A stretch of DNA of 64,000 bases from Alteromonas sp. BMJM2 (GCF_027257845.1 NZ_JAPVOT010000001.1:186001-250000), one strand, 5' to 3'. Positions 39,170 to 48,512 are shown, counted from the stretch's first letter. Numbers and translations: made by a program. Notes: generated by a model not told the origin, from the sequence alone.

Positions 39170-40351
39170 TTATTTTTTTACCACAAAGTCATTTTCTTGG
39201 ATATTCGCAACGAGTCCTGAATATTTGTGAACGATAGTGGAAGAGTTCGCAAATGTATTCTCTACAACGAAAACACCAGGGTACAGCGAGTATTGAAGGT
39301 ATTTCTTTCCCTTATTATCCATGACTTCTTTTGCCTGATAAAGCACAAGCTCATCACTGTCTTGCAATCCGTTGTCCCGGCCTAAAGAGATAGAAATAAT
39401 GTCGCCTGCCACATTAACGACTCGCCCTGTTACCGGTTGACAGGCTGTTGCTTCTTTGAGGTCTTGAATAGCATCTATCATTAGCTTTTGCGCCTCTTGA
39501 CCATAGGTAGAGTGCCAAAAGTAATTTGAAAACTCATCGATTTGAGCAAATCGGTCAAATGTCCACTGGGCATGTGTGCTGTAAGACTTGGTAAAGAGTT
39601 TGCCTCCATTGATGCCGTCAAAAACATGAAGAGTCATTCCAAAGTATCTGTCAACGCTATCATCGGCCCACGGAGTAAATACCGAGGCTGCTTTTCTTTT
39701 AATACTCAAATCGTCAATAGTGCCCACTATGACAAATTGAGAGTTTCCTCTTTGTGATAAAGAGCGCACGTTTTGTTCGGTAAATTCGCTTTTAAATTTT
39801 GCCGTATGCGGTGCGATGTACGTCAAGCGAAGTGTATCAGTCGTGTTGGCCATTAAGTCAGCAAAGCGTTTAGTCACCGCTTCATCTAAATGCCTGATAT
39901 TGCCCTCGGTTAGCTGTCGTCTATTTGGAATAAGGAAGTGGGTGGTTGCAAAACGTTTGATATCAGATATCGCGGCACATTGTTGGGAAGCGGGAAAAAT
40001 ATCGGCTCTGATACTTACCGTAAAAACTTCGCCATTGTAACTTTCGTCAATAATCTCTAACTGCTCAACTTCGCCCGTACTACGAATAGTCATTTCTTCG
40101 TTTTCGAGCAAACCATTGGTAAGTTGTTGAACACTGTTAATCGATGCGCCAGAGAAAAGCATTGCTTGTTTGAGGGCCTCTTCAATAGCCTCACGTTTGG
40201 CCGTTTCTTTATCACCATTTAAGATAATCGCTTGTCCTTTGGCTTCATACCACATGGCATGGCATTGCCCGCCCAAAAAGGCGATAAGGCAAACCAGTGC
40301 CACATATACTTTAACTGAAATGGCATGGCCTTTTATCTTTTTACTTTGCAT
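39170..40351 (-). CDS. flgT: Flagellar assembly protein FlgT (H-ring)
   Basis: FlgT is a periplasmic protein of the H ring around the basal body in Vibrio-type sodium-driven polar flagella; it helps place MotX/MotY. The 393-residue precursor has a signal peptide ending near CHA, then the family N-terminal domain (MWYEAKGQAIILNGDKETAK onward, about 33-125), a middle domain, and a beta-rich C-terminal domain with VAGDIISISLGRDNGLQDSD (about 310-390). It lies next to the flgP gene on the opposite strand. Confidence 0.88.
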   Translation of the reverse strand: MQSKKIKGHAISVKVYVALVCLIAFLGGQCHAMWYEAKGQAIILNGDKETAKREAIEEALKQAMLFSGASINSVQQLTNGLLENEEMTIRSTGEVEQLEIIDESYNGEVFTVSIRADIFPASQQCAAISDIKRFATTHFLIPNRRQLTEGNIRHLDEAVTKRFADLMANTTDTLRLTYIAPHTAKFKSEFTEQNVRSLSQRGNSQFVIVGTIDDLSIKRKAASVFTPWADDSVDRYFGMTLHVFDGINGGKLFTKSYSTHAQWTFDRFAQIDEFSNYFWHSTYGQEAQKLMIDAIQDLKEATACQPVTGRVVNVAGDIISISLGRDNGLQDSDELVLYQAKEVMDNKGKKYLQYSLYPGVFVVENTFANSSTIVHKYSGLVANIQENDFVVKK

Positions 40352-40802
40352 ATGGACCTCACGAATTTTTGTAAATTATGCACTGGTTAATTACGACGGC
40401 TTTGTAGCGACAGCCCGAACGACTCAATCTTGTACACAAAACTCTTTACATAAAAAATGACGCTACGTTTTTAGTAATAACGCTATAAGCCTTTATTGCT
40501 ATGCTAAAACAATGCCAAGTGAGGGAAGGATATAAGGTTTCGTAACGAAATAGCGAGGCGTAACAAAATAGCGCGGCACAACTGAATAATAAGCGACTCG
40601 CAATATCGTGCTAAGCATAGACAGTGTGAACTAGACACAAGCATTGCGGATCAGGCATAAGCCTTGCAGAACAACAGACAAGATCCAAACATTGACAAGA
40701 TTATCGTGCATATAAGCGAAACACTCACCGTAAAATAGACGATGGCAGTGTGAGTAATTCAGCTAACGGCTATGCGCTATAGTAGAAATAGGAAAATACG
40801 TA
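40352..40802. other. Divergent intergenic region flgT / flgP
   Basis: 451 bp with no supported coding frame; flgO, the usual partner of flgP in Vibrio, is not here. There are short imperfect direct repeats (aaatagcgaggcgtaac / aaaatagcgcggcacaac near 40548-40583; aagcattgcgga / aagccttgcaga near 40639-40670). One of the latter contains the candidate sigma-54 element listed separately. Confidence 0.55.
40653..40668 (+). promoter_or_regulatory. Candidate sigma-54 promoter for flgP
   Basis: AGGCAT-AAGCC-TTGCA keeps the invariant GG-N10-GC spacing and the TTGCA -12 box, with two departures from TGGCAC. It is 135 nt before flgP. Weaker than the flgB and flgF elements. Confidence 0.4.
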
Positions 40803-41282
40803 ATGGGTATTCCAACAAGTGTTTTTAGTGTGAAAACTGCTTTAGTCATGTGTAGCTTAATGACGCTCTTTAGCTGTGGTGTTATTGATAAACATGTTGA
40901 GTGGGAAACGGTTGAGCCTGATTCGTATCCTGTTCTTACCGCCATAGGCTACGCCCCAATTGAATCACAGCAGGGTAGCAATGCTAACGTAAAACGATTA
41001 ATGGCGATGAAAGCATCAAAGTTAGAGGCCTATAGAGAACTAGCAGAACAAGTTTACGGTCAGCGAATTGAAGGCAGCCAGTCATTATCCAGTCTCGTTG
41101 TCGATAGTGAGTCTTTACGGGCTTCGGTTGATGGTGTTATCAGAGGAGCTAAGATTGTGAAAACCTATCCTGTAGGCGAAGACACTTATGTCACAGAGCT
41201 TTCATTGGATATGAAACGTGTGTACGACATTTATTTGACTACGGCTAAGCCACGACGAGTTAAAGATGTTAAATATTACTAG
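40803..41282 (+). CDS. flgP: Flagellar outer-membrane lipoprotein FlgP (LPP20 family)
   Basis: FlgP is an outer-membrane lipoprotein required for stable polar flagella in Vibrio and forms basal discs in Campylobacter. The 159-residue precursor has a lipoprotein signal with lipobox LFSC at about residue 25. The mature part contains the LPP20 pattern LMAMKASKLEAYRELAEQVYGQ and ends TELSLDMKRVYDIY. It lies between the divergent flgT and the flgAMN genes, a Vibrio-like context; flgO is missing. Confidence 0.85.
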   Translation: MGIPTSVFSVKTALVMCSLMTLFSCGVIDKHVEWETVEPDSYPVLTAIGYAPIESQQGSNANVKRLMAMKASKLEAYRELAEQVYGQRIEGSQSLSSLVVDSESLRASVDGVIRGAKIVKTYPVGEDTYVTELSLDMKRVYDIYLTTAKPRRVKDVKYY

Positions 41283-41382
41283 GTAGGAATAGTTAACTTC
41301 GTATATTGGACTGTTTATACAGAAGTTTGTAAGGTAGCCGATTTTAAAACTCAATCAATGTTAACAATAGCGTTGAATAACC

Positions 41383-41859
41383 CTATGCGCTGACACCTGA
41401 ACCAAGGGTACCGCCTTTTGGCTTTCCTTTTTTGTCATACGTAAGCGATTCTTTCGCACGTACTTCCATCATGAGATTACGCAGGTGGGTTAGACGAAGC
41501 TGTCCTTGTTCAACGGCTTTTTGGTTTACTTGCGTTCGATACTTACAGTCATCTAGCAACGTTTTCGCCTTATCAGTTAGGGCGTCGTCTTCTTCGCTGT
41601 AGGACTGGCCGTTCACAAACATCGATTCTGCTGAGTCATCCAACGTCTGAATTTCTTCGAGAAGCTGCGTTTTATCGTCAAGCAAGGTCATCAACGCTTC
41701 GGCATCGCGTGAACTAATAAGGTGAAGTTCTCTTTCTAACAGCCGAGAAAGTGCCGTCAGCTTATCTACTTGTTCCTTTAATACCGATGTTAAGTTCGCA
41801 TGCTGATTCGTCAATGTATTACTCTTTTGGTTCGTTCGATTTATCCGAAAACTACGCAT
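41383..41859 (-). CDS. flgN: Flagellar export chaperone FlgN
   Basis: FlgN is the export chaperone of the hook-filament junction proteins FlgK and FlgL, both encoded downstream in this window. The product is almost entirely helical, with a long coiled region (VDKLTALSRLLERELHLISS, LLDDKTQLLEEIQTLDD, RLTHLRNLMMEV) and an acidic-then-flexible tail. 158 residues from an ATG at 41859; a TTG about 16 codons later with AAGAG upstream is an alternative start. It is downstream of flgM on the same strand after a 302-bp spacer. Confidence 0.85.
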   Translation of the reverse strand: MRSFRINRTNQKSNTLTNQHANLTSVLKEQVDKLTALSRLLERELHLISSRDAEALMTLLDDKTQLLEEIQTLDDSAESMFVNGQSYSEEDDALTDKAKTLLDDCKYRTQVNQKAVEQGQLRLTHLRNLMMEVRAKESLTYDKKGKPKGGTLGSGVSA

Positions 41860-42161
41860 TAATTGCTTTTATTATAGCCTTAATTTGCACAGTTCACTTT
41901 TGATTTAATAATGTACGCTTTTAGATGGTGGCTTTCAAGTTAGCCATTTAACCTCGCCCTCGGAGGTTGGCAAAAGCCTTAAGCGCGAAATTAAAGTTGT
42001 TTATGGGGAAGTTGATGCCCTTAACAACAAGACTAAAGACATAGTAGTTAACATTAAGCCATTAACTTTAAGAAGGGAGTCTTCGACTTTAACAACAACG
42101 AAGCAAAGATTGGAACGTCCATAATACCCTCACTACTGAGTATTAATACCTTCCGCCATCA
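41860..42161. other. flgM-flgN spacer
   Basis: 302 bp between two genes that are usually adjacent. On the minus strand it contains two very short frames joined by a TAATG overlap: 22 codons at 42054-42122 (preceded by GAGGGTATT) and 17 codons at 42001-42054. The segment TTGTTGTTAA is repeated, and gttgtt/aacaac can pair near 41987-42030. It may be a structured 3' UTR, leader or degenerate sequence. Confidence 0.4.
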
Positions 42162-42491
42162 CTACTTCGTTCCGAAAATCTCTGACTCAGCTTTTGCAAT
42201 CTTACTCGCAAGTACTTCAGCATTGATTTGATAATCACCGCTTTGAATTGCTTTTTTCAAACGATCGACTTTTTCCTGATTAACTGGCGCCTCAGTCCCT
42301 TTCTTCTGAACTTGATTGAGCTGCTGAGCAGATTGCGTTAACGAAACAGAATCTTGGCGAGGTGCTGGCGCCGCAGTGGCGGTTTTCGCGTTCGCTTGCT
42401 GTTGAGCTTGTTGGGTCTGGTTTTGTTGTGAAACCTTACCATTGTCAACGGGGTTTTTGGGTAACCCATTGTTTATGTTATTAATAGCCAT
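42162..42491 (-). CDS. flgM: Anti-sigma-28 factor FlgM
   Basis: FlgM holds sigma-28 (FliA) inactive until it is exported through the finished hook. The 109-residue protein opens MAININNGLP, is rich in Gln/Ala in an unstructured N-terminal half, and has the C-terminal sigma-binding helices, VDRLKKAIQSGDYQINAE followed by VLASKIAKAESEIF, as in known FlgM proteins. A sigma-28 promoter lies just upstream, giving autogenous feedback. Confidence 0.93.
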   Translation of the reverse strand: MAINNINNGLPKNPVDNGKVSQQNQTQQAQQQANAKTATAAPAPRQDSVSLTQSAQQLNQVQKKGTEAPVNQEKVDRLKKAIQSGDYQINAEVLASKIAKAESEIFGTK

Positions 42492-42526
42492 AATAGTTCC
42501 TCACTACCTTTTTACCTCTCTATACG

Positions 42527-42553
42527 TTATCGGCGGCTGATACATTTTCTTTA
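42527..42553 (-). promoter_or_regulatory. Sigma-28 promoter of flgM(-flgN)
   Basis: On the minus strand TAAA (42553-42550), a 15-bp spacer and GCCGATAA (42534-42527) match the sigma-28 consensus exactly. The start would be about 30 nt before the flgM ATG. Confidence 0.85.
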
Positions 42554-42594
42554 GCCCCAATTAACGTAAAAAGGATAGTTTTCCTGCGCCATTA

Positions 42595-43311
42595 TCATAA
42601 TTGTATCACGACTTTCTCTACGCTGGCGACTCTGGCTATAACGGTCTTTTTTGAGCTCGCATTGAGTACCTGAATATTATCGCCTACCACGCCATCTTGT
42701 TGCGCTATACCGGCGGTTTTTACTTTCATTTTGCCTACCTCGGCAGAGATAGTAATACGATCGCCCTTGCATACAAAACAGAGCATATTTGCTTGGATAG
42801 CCTGCCCATTCGTGGCTCGGCGTTTCATACGTGCGCCAACTAGCGTTTCAATGTTGGTAAATGTTGTATACCGAAGGCGTTTAATGTCTACACTCGCCAT
42901 CTTCAAATTGGATGATGTCAACACTGTGCCTGGGCTAACGGCGCCATAGGTCACCACAATATCTTTTGTCCGTGATACCTGACCACTAGTGAATAAATAC
43001 CAATCATTATTTTGACAGCTCACTCGCACTGAAACGTAAGACTGTCTGAGGGACTCTTCGGATGTATGATATTGAAAGCCTTCGGGGCATTCCGGAATAT
43101 TTATCCTATCGTCTATTTTCACAATGTCGACGGCGATGTTAGTATCCGCCGTATTATCAGCAAGTTGTGATACTAGGTAGTCTTTAGCGCCATTTTCTAC
43201 AACACGGTGTAAATTATCTTTCGCAATACTTGAGAATGACACTACACTCGACATGATAAGCGCAATGGCGGTCAATGTTTTCTGTTGTATTCTGTTATTC
43301 AATTTTTTCAT
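42595..43311 (-). CDS. flgA: Flagellar basal body P-ring formation chaperone FlgA
   Basis: FlgA is a periplasmic chaperone for FlgI in P-ring assembly. The 238-residue precursor has a signal peptide (MKKLNNRIQQKTLTAIALIM, cleaved near SIA) and the C-terminal SAF-type domain with VVTYGAVSPGTVLTSSNLKM and RMKRRATNGQAIQANML. It lies upstream of flgM on the same strand but behind flgM's own promoter. Its substrate FlgI is encoded at 51020-52126. Confidence 0.92.
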   Translation of the reverse strand: MKKLNNRIQQKTLTAIALIMSSVVSFSSIAKDNLHRVVENGAKDYLVSQLADNTADTNIAVDIVKIDDRINIPECPEGFQYHTSEESLRQSYVSVRVSCQNNDWYLFTSGQVSRTKDIVVTYGAVSPGTVLTSSNLKMASVDIKRLRYTTFTNIETLVGARMKRRATNGQAIQANMLCFVCKGDRITISAEVGKMKVKTAGIAQQDGVVGDNIQVLNASSKKTVIARVASVEKVVIQL

Positions 43312-43519
43312 TGTGACATTTCGTGTTCAGTTCGTGAGTTATTGGCTATGCTTAGTAACAAGATGCGCGGTTAGTATCACAGTGAGTTTTGGCAGTTGCT
43401 TTTGAGAGTTTAAGGCTATACTGTCATTTTTCTGTCGTTTAACCTGCAAAAACCACGTGATATTGTCTATCTTATTAGATAACGCAATGTTCATGCCCAG
43501 AATTACCTAGAGGTGACTT

Positions 43520-44449
43520 ATGTCGGGGATTTTAGATTCAGTTAACCAGCGCACGCAGCTTGTGGGGCAGAATCGTTTAGAATTATTACTATTCAGGCTA
43601 AACGGACGTCAGCGCTTTGGCATAAACGTGTTTAAAGTTCGCGAAGTGCTTCAGTGCCCTCCGTTAACCTCCATGCCCAAGCTAAATCCTTTGGTACGCG
43701 GAATTGCGCACATACGTGGGCAGACCATATCAGTTATCGATTTAAGCATGGCGACGAAAGGGAGGAAGATAGAAGACCTCTCGAACGCCTTTATCGTCAT
43801 TGCAGAATACAACCGTTCGGTTCAAGGTTTCTTAGTGGGAGCAGTAGAGCGCATCATTAATACCAATTGGGACGCTATAATGCCGCCCCCTCAGGGGACC
43901 GGGCGCGCAAGTTATCTCACTGCAGTAACTGAAGTCGAGAACGAACTCATTGAAATCCTCGATGTTGAAAAAATACTTAACGAAATTTCTCCACTGAATG
44001 CGGAAGTCAGCTCAGAAGTCGCTGAAGGGCTAACTACCGAAGGGCAAGAAAACAAAATTATCTTTATTGCGGATGATTCCACCGTTGCAAGAAATCAGGT
44101 TAAAAAGGCGCTGACTTCATTAGGTCTTGAGATTGAGCTCGCCAAAAATGGTCTTGAGGCGCTTAAGCGTTTAAAAGAAATTGCCGAAGAGTATGGCGAT
44201 ATCACGAAGCGAGTGGGTGTTTTAGTCTCTGATATTGAAATGCCTGAAATGGATGGCTATACGTTAACTGCAGAAATAAAAAATACGCCTGAACTGCAAA
44301 AGCTTCATGTTGTCCTTCATACCTCGTTAAGTGGCGTATTCAATCAGGCTATGGTTCAGAAGGTGGGCGCCGATGACTTTATCGCAAAATTCCACCCTGA
44401 CGAATTAGCCACCGCAGTGCAAAAATGGTTAATGACTGAATGCGAATAA
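43520..44449 (+). CDS. cheV: Chemotaxis protein CheV
   Basis: CheV joins a CheW-like adaptor (about 18-160; FGINVFKVREVLQCPPL and HIRGQTISVIDLS) to a response-regulator receiver domain (about 178-305). The receiver has the acidic pair in FIADDSTVAR, phospho-acceptor Asp238 in VLVSDIEMPEMDGY, and Lys in the final FIAKFHP. It couples receptors to CheA and adjusts adaptation. 309 residues, ATG with AGAGGTGA upstream. It forms a unit with cheR 15 bp downstream. Confidence 0.95.
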   Translation: MSGILDSVNQRTQLVGQNRLELLLFRLNGRQRFGINVFKVREVLQCPPLTSMPKLNPLVRGIAHIRGQTISVIDLSMATKGRKIEDLSNAFIVIAEYNRSVQGFLVGAVERIINTNWDAIMPPPQGTGRASYLTAVTEVENELIEILDVEKILNEISPLNAEVSSEVAEGLTTEGQENKIIFIADDSTVARNQVKKALTSLGLEIELAKNGLEALKRLKEIAEEYGDITKRVGVLVSDIEMPEMDGYTLTAEIKNTPELQKLHVVLHTSLSGVFNQAMVQKVGADDFIAKFHPDELATAVQKWLMTECE

Positions 44450-44464
44450 CGGAGCACCAAGGGA

Positions 44465-45295
44465 TTGATTAATAAAGAGGTTTCGCCAGAGGGCTACCTA
44501 AAGTTTAGGCAGTTTTTAGAAAAGCAGTGTGGAATAGTGCTTGGCGAAAACAAGCAGTATTTAGTACGAAGTCGATTGGCGTCTTTGTTGTACAAATACA
44601 GCTATAGCTCTGCGGATGAATTGATCAACGTGGTTGTGCGCGGTCACGATCGCGGATTACTGCAAAGCGTGATCGATGCCATGACGACAAATGAAACCCT
44701 GTGGTTTCGCGATAACTACCCCTTTGATCTTCTTGTAAAAGAATTACTGCCTAATTTGGCCAAAACCAACAGGAATATCAAAATTTGGAGTGCGGCTTGT
44801 TCCTCAGGTCAAGAACCCTACTCAATAGCAATGGCAATTTTAGAGTTTCAGCGACAACGTCCAGGCATCTTGAGAGGAGGTGTTGATATTGTGGCGACGG
44901 ATTTGTCATCTGAAATGCTATCTAAATGTGAGTTGGGTGTTTACGATGAACTATCTCTTGCACGAGGGCTTTCTCCACAGCGCAGACAAACGTTTTTTCA
45001 GCAGCACGAAATGGGACGAATGCAGATAAAGCCAGAAGTTCGTCGTATGGTTACATTTAAAAGTTTTAACTTATTGTCGAGCTACGCTGCGCTTGGCCGG
45101 TTTGATATCGTGTTTTGCCGCAACGTACTCATCTACTTCTCTGCCGACGTAAAACAGCGGATACTGCAACAAATTGCCGGTCAACTGCAGCCAAATGGCG
45201 TTCTTTTCCTTGGCGCTTCTGAATCGATCAGTTCAGCCAGCGACACTTACTCTATGGTTAAATGCCAACCTGGCCTTTATTACCAAAAACGATAA
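44465..45295 (+). CDS. cheR: Chemotaxis methyltransferase CheR
   Basis: CheR methylates glutamates of chemoreceptors using S-adenosylmethionine. The N-terminal helical domain (about 8-75) is followed by the methyltransferase domain with KIWSAACSSGQEPYSIAM (SAM loop), DIVATDLSSEML and FDIVFCRNVLIYF. 276 residues. The only in-frame start that keeps the conserved beginning is TTG at 44465, with GGAG ten bases upstream. It sits before the flgB promoter, as in Vibrio. Confidence 0.95.
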   Translation: MINKEVSPEGYLKFRQFLEKQCGIVLGENKQYLVRSRLASLLYKYSYSSADELINVVVRGHDRGLLQSVIDAMTTNETLWFRDNYPFDLLVKELLPNLAKTNRNIKIWSAACSSGQEPYSIAMAILEFQRQRPGILRGGVDIVATDLSSEMLSKCELGVYDELSLARGLSPQRRQTFFQQHEMGRMQIKPEVRRMVTFKSFNLLSSYAALGRFDIVFCRNVLIYFSADVKQRILQQIAGQLQPNGVLFLGASESISSASDTYSMVKCQPGLYYQKR

Positions 45296-45398
45296 AGTAG
45301 TATCAAAAAAAGTGGGGCAGTTTGAAAGCTGAATTTTAAAGACTTTTTCATTACTCGCTCCTTCAATTCTGCAAAATATCAAACGTCAAAATTCAAAC

Positions 45399-45414
45399 TG
45401 GCACTCGCCTTGCT
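45399..45414 (+). promoter_or_regulatory. Sigma-54 promoter of flgBCDE
   Basis: TGGCAC-TCGCC-TTGCT is a consensus -24/-12 element in the 203-bp gap after cheR, 85 nt before flgB. It predicts control by an enhancer-binding protein of the FlrC/FleR class, not encoded in the window. Confidence 0.88.
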
Positions 45415-45498
45415 AACTATTTCACTAGAAGATAATGAATAACTTTCTGATGGGACAACTTGCATCAGAAAGTAGTGAAAAGTTAGGGGTCATAACAA

Positions 45499-45930
45499 AT
45501 GGCGATCAATTTAGATAAGTTAGTCGGGTTTCATGAGTCCGCGCTAAAGATCCGCACTGAACGGATGGAAGTTATCTCTGGCAATCTAGCTAACGCAAAC
45601 ACCCCTGGTTACAAAGCAAAAGACATCAACTTCAACAAAGCCATGCAGTCAGCCATTAATGAAGGTGTTCAAGGTCAACATAAAAGCAACGGTAATTTAG
45701 TTCGCACCAACGAACGCCACCTAAGCGGCAATCCTTCGTCAGTCGCGGCAAATTTTGACATGCAATACCGTATACCTACTCAGCCTGATACAGGGGATGG
45801 GAATACTGTTGAAGTTCAGTCTGAAAGAAATCGCTTCCTAGATAACGGACTACGCTACCAAGCGAGTTTGCAATTCTTAAACGGAAAGATTAAAGGCATG
45901 AAAAAAGCAATAGGTCCTGGAGGGCAGTAG
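45499..45930 (+). CDS. flgB: Flagellar proximal rod protein FlgB
   Basis: FlgB forms the rod next to the MS ring. The 143-residue protein has the flagellar rod/hook N-terminal motif RMEVISGNLANANTPGYKA and the helical C-terminus that packs with it. First gene of the flgBCDE unit, with TTAGGGGT before the ATG. No signal peptide, as expected for a type III export substrate. Confidence 0.96.
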   Translation: MAINLDKLVGFHESALKIRTERMEVISGNLANANTPGYKAKDINFNKAMQSAINEGVQGQHKSNGNLVRTNERHLSGNPSSVAANFDMQYRIPTQPDTGDGNTVEVQSERNRFLDNGLRYQASLQFLNGKIKGMKKAIGPGGQ

Positions 45931-45932
45931 CA

Positions 45933-46355
45933 ATGGGTTTATTTAATGTTATGCAGATATCGAGCACGGGCATGGAGGCGGAAAATGTTCGCCTTAACAC
46001 CACGGCTAGTAATATTGCAAATGCAAATTCAGTGAGCAGCAGCTACGAAGAGACCTATCGTGCACGCCATCCCGTTTTTGCATCCGCATTACAAGATGCA
46101 ATGAACAATCAATCGAAAGGTGTAGGCGTTCAGGTTAAAGGGATCGTAGAAAGCGACGCTCCGCTACAAGTTGAGTACTCGCCCAACAATCCTATGGCTG
46201 ACGCTGAAGGCTATATATACAAGCCAAACGTGAATATTGTCGAAGAAATGGCGAACATGATGTCGGCATCGAAAGCATACGAAACAAACGTTCAAGTGGC
46301 TGACACCACGAAGCGTATTTTCCGCCGAGTATTGCAATTGGGGCAAGGGCAATAA
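45933..46355 (+). CDS. flgC: Flagellar proximal rod protein FlgC
   Basis: The 140-residue protein has the N-terminal motif TASNIANANSVSSSYEETY and the C-terminal motif PNVNIVEEMANMMSASKAYETNV shared by rod proteins, in the usual FlgC length. It begins 2 bp after flgB with GGAGGGCAG as ribosome binding site. Confidence 0.97.
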   Translation: MGLFNVMQISSTGMEAENVRLNTTASNIANANSVSSSYEETYRARHPVFASALQDAMNNQSKGVGVQVKGIVESDAPLQVEYSPNNPMADAEGYIYKPNVNIVEEMANMMSASKAYETNVQVADTTKRIFRRVLQLGQGQ

Positions 46356-46386
46356 TGCGCGGTTGGGTTAATGTGAGGACAAACCA

Positions 46387-47073
46387 GTGAACACAATTAA
46401 TAACACCGGCCTAAATACCGACCTCTACTGGCAAGAGGAAAAGGTAAAAATAGCAGACGGTACCGAGCAGCAGCTTTCTCAAGAAGATTTCTTCTCGATG
46501 CTGACAGAGCAGCTTGCGAATCAGGATCCGACAAAGCCAGTAGACAACGACCAGATGGTCGCTCAAATGACGTCGTTTACCATGGCTGATGGTATTTCAC
46601 AGCTAAACGAAAAATTTGAGTCATTTGCATCGTCGATGACATCGAATCAGGCGCTTCAAGCATCGAGTCTCATCGGACAGAACGTACTTGTTCAAGGCAA
46701 CGTAGGCTACAAAGGCAGCGACGGCGAAGGAATTTCTGGCGTCGTTGTTAATGAAGGCACCGTTCAGAATATGACGATAAGTATTGAGAATCAGTTTGGT
46801 GAGGTTATCAAGACAATCGATGCAGGCACGCAAACTGCAGGCAACATTCAGTTTGAGTGGGATGGGAAGGATCAGCAAGGCAATCTCATGCGTGCCGGTG
46901 AATATGTAATAAGCGCCACGGGCGAATTAAACGGCGAGGGTGTGCAGCTGAACACAGCGGTCAATCGTCATGTAGGTAGCGTAAGCTTGGCTGGAAGCGG
47001 TCAAGGTGTCATTTTGAATTTGGATGGTGATGTCAGTATTAATCTTGACGACGTCATTCAAATCGGCAGTTAG
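46387..47073 (+). CDS. flgD: Flagellar hook-capping protein FlgD
   Basis: FlgD caps the growing hook and guides FlgE assembly. 228 residues from a GTG start with GAGGAC upstream. The N-terminal export/assembly part contains QEDFFSMLTEQLANQDPTKP and QMTSFTMADGISQLN; the C-terminal part has the tudor/FnIII-like fold with FEWDGKDQQGNLMRAGEYV. Confidence 0.95.
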   Translation: MNTINNTGLNTDLYWQEEKVKIADGTEQQLSQEDFFSMLTEQLANQDPTKPVDNDQMVAQMTSFTMADGISQLNEKFESFASSMTSNQALQASSLIGQNVLVQGNVGYKGSDGEGISGVVVNEGTVQNMTISIENQFGEVIKTIDAGTQTAGNIQFEWDGKDQQGNLMRAGEYVISATGELNGEGVQLNTAVNRHVGSVSLAGSGQGVILNLDGDVSINLDDVIQIGS

Positions 47074-47087
47074 TAGGAGAATTAAAA

Positions 47088-48473
47088 ATGTCTTTTAATA
47101 TTGCACTGAGCGGTGTATCAGCCGCGCAAAAAGATTTGGATGTAACCGCCAATAACATTGCAAACGTCAACACCGTTGGCTTTAAAGAGTCACGGGCAGA
47201 GTTTGGTGACGTGTACGCTGCGTCATTACTTGCCGGTGGTAAAACCAAAGTAGGTGATGGTGTACTTACTCAGGAAGTTGCTCAGCAGTTTTCACAAGGT
47301 AGTCTTCAGTTTACCAATACATCACTGGATCTTGCGATAACGGGCAACGGCTTTTTTGCTACAGTACCTGAGATTACGTCGCGCGATTTTTCATTTACTC
47401 GGGCAGGCCAGTTTAAGCTGGATAATGATAATTTCGTAGTAAACAGTAATGGTGACAACCTCCTAGGTTTCCCCGTTAACAACGATGGAACCAGTGCGTC
47501 GGTTGCGTTAAGTACTACAGAGCCAGTTCGAATTCCTGATTCATCAGGCTCACCCCAACAAACCTCTGAGGTCGATCTTCGAATGAACCTACCTGCGGGG
47601 GATGTAGGTTTAGATCCTCAAGATTTTGACCCAGAAGACCCATTGACTTACAACGCAGCAACGTCTGTGACTGTTTATGACTCACTGGGTGATAGTCATG
47701 TAATGACGTATTATTTTATCAAAGATAGCGCGCCTACTGCCGACAACGAGTGGTATGTGGCCACCGCTATTGACGATACCCTGGTTGACATGACGGATTC
47801 CACCGGTGCTGATACTGACCCTGCTACCGCAGTGAACTCGGTTGGTGGAAATACGGGGAATGCGGTCACGGCATCAAAACTACTGTTTTCACAAGGTGGT
47901 GATTTTAATGGAATGGAGACACCAGATGGTCTCCCCACGTTAGATTTTAAGATGCAAACCGAGGCGCTAGGCGCTACTATTCTTGCAAATGGTTCTGATC
48001 CAACTCAACAAATCAGCATCGATTTTAATCTAGATGTTAACAATGCAACGCCAAATGAACCCACTCAGTTTGCCTCTGCATTTGAGGTAACGTCACTAGA
48101 GCAAGATGGCTTGCCAGTGGGCCGTTTGACCGGCATTGATATCGGTCCAGATGGACTGGTAAGAGCGACTTTCTCAAACGGTACGTCTGAGCCTATTGTC
48201 CGTGTTGCGCTAGTTAGGTTTTCTAATGAGCAAGGGCTAACACAGGAAAGTGGTACTCAGTGGAAAGAAAGTATTCTTTCAGGCGAGGCTCTTGCCGGCG
48301 AGGCAACAACCGGAACCTACGGTGAGATAAACTCATCATCGCTAGAGCAAGCCAACGTTAACCTAACCACTGAATTGATTGACATGATCATCGCCCAGCG
48401 TAATTTCCAGGCCAACTCTCGTGCACTGGAGGTGAATAATTCGCTTAACCAGACTATCTTGAATATCCGATAA
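47088..48473 (+). CDS. flgE: Flagellar hook protein FlgE
   Basis: FlgE polymerises into the hook. The 461-residue protein has the N-terminal D0 motif DVTANNIANVNTVGFKESRA, the FlgE insertion domains in the middle (about 140-330, with an acidic loop around GGDFNGMETPDG), and the C-terminal LTTELIDMIIAQRNFQANS helix. GGAGAATTAAAA precedes the ATG. A terminator follows. Confidence 0.96.
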   Translation: MSFNIALSGVSAAQKDLDVTANNIANVNTVGFKESRAEFGDVYAASLLAGGKTKVGDGVLTQEVAQQFSQGSLQFTNTSLDLAITGNGFFATVPEITSRDFSFTRAGQFKLDNDNFVVNSNGDNLLGFPVNNDGTSASVALSTTEPVRIPDSSGSPQQTSEVDLRMNLPAGDVGLDPQDFDPEDPLTYNAATSVTVYDSLGDSHVMTYYFIKDSAPTADNEWYVATAIDDTLVDMTDSTGADTDPATAVNSVGGNTGNAVTASKLLFSQGGDFNGMETPDGLPTLDFKMQTEALGATILANGSDPTQQISIDFNLDVNNATPNEPTQFASAFEVTSLEQDGLPVGRLTGIDIGPDGLVRATFSNGTSEPIVRVALVRFSNEQGLTQESGTQWKESILSGEALAGEATTGTYGEINSSSLEQANVNLTTELIDMIIAQRNFQANSRALEVNNSLNQTILNIR

Positions 48474-48512
48474 GCGAAATAGCTTAGCGTGGAAAAATAA
48501 AGCTCGTAAAAT

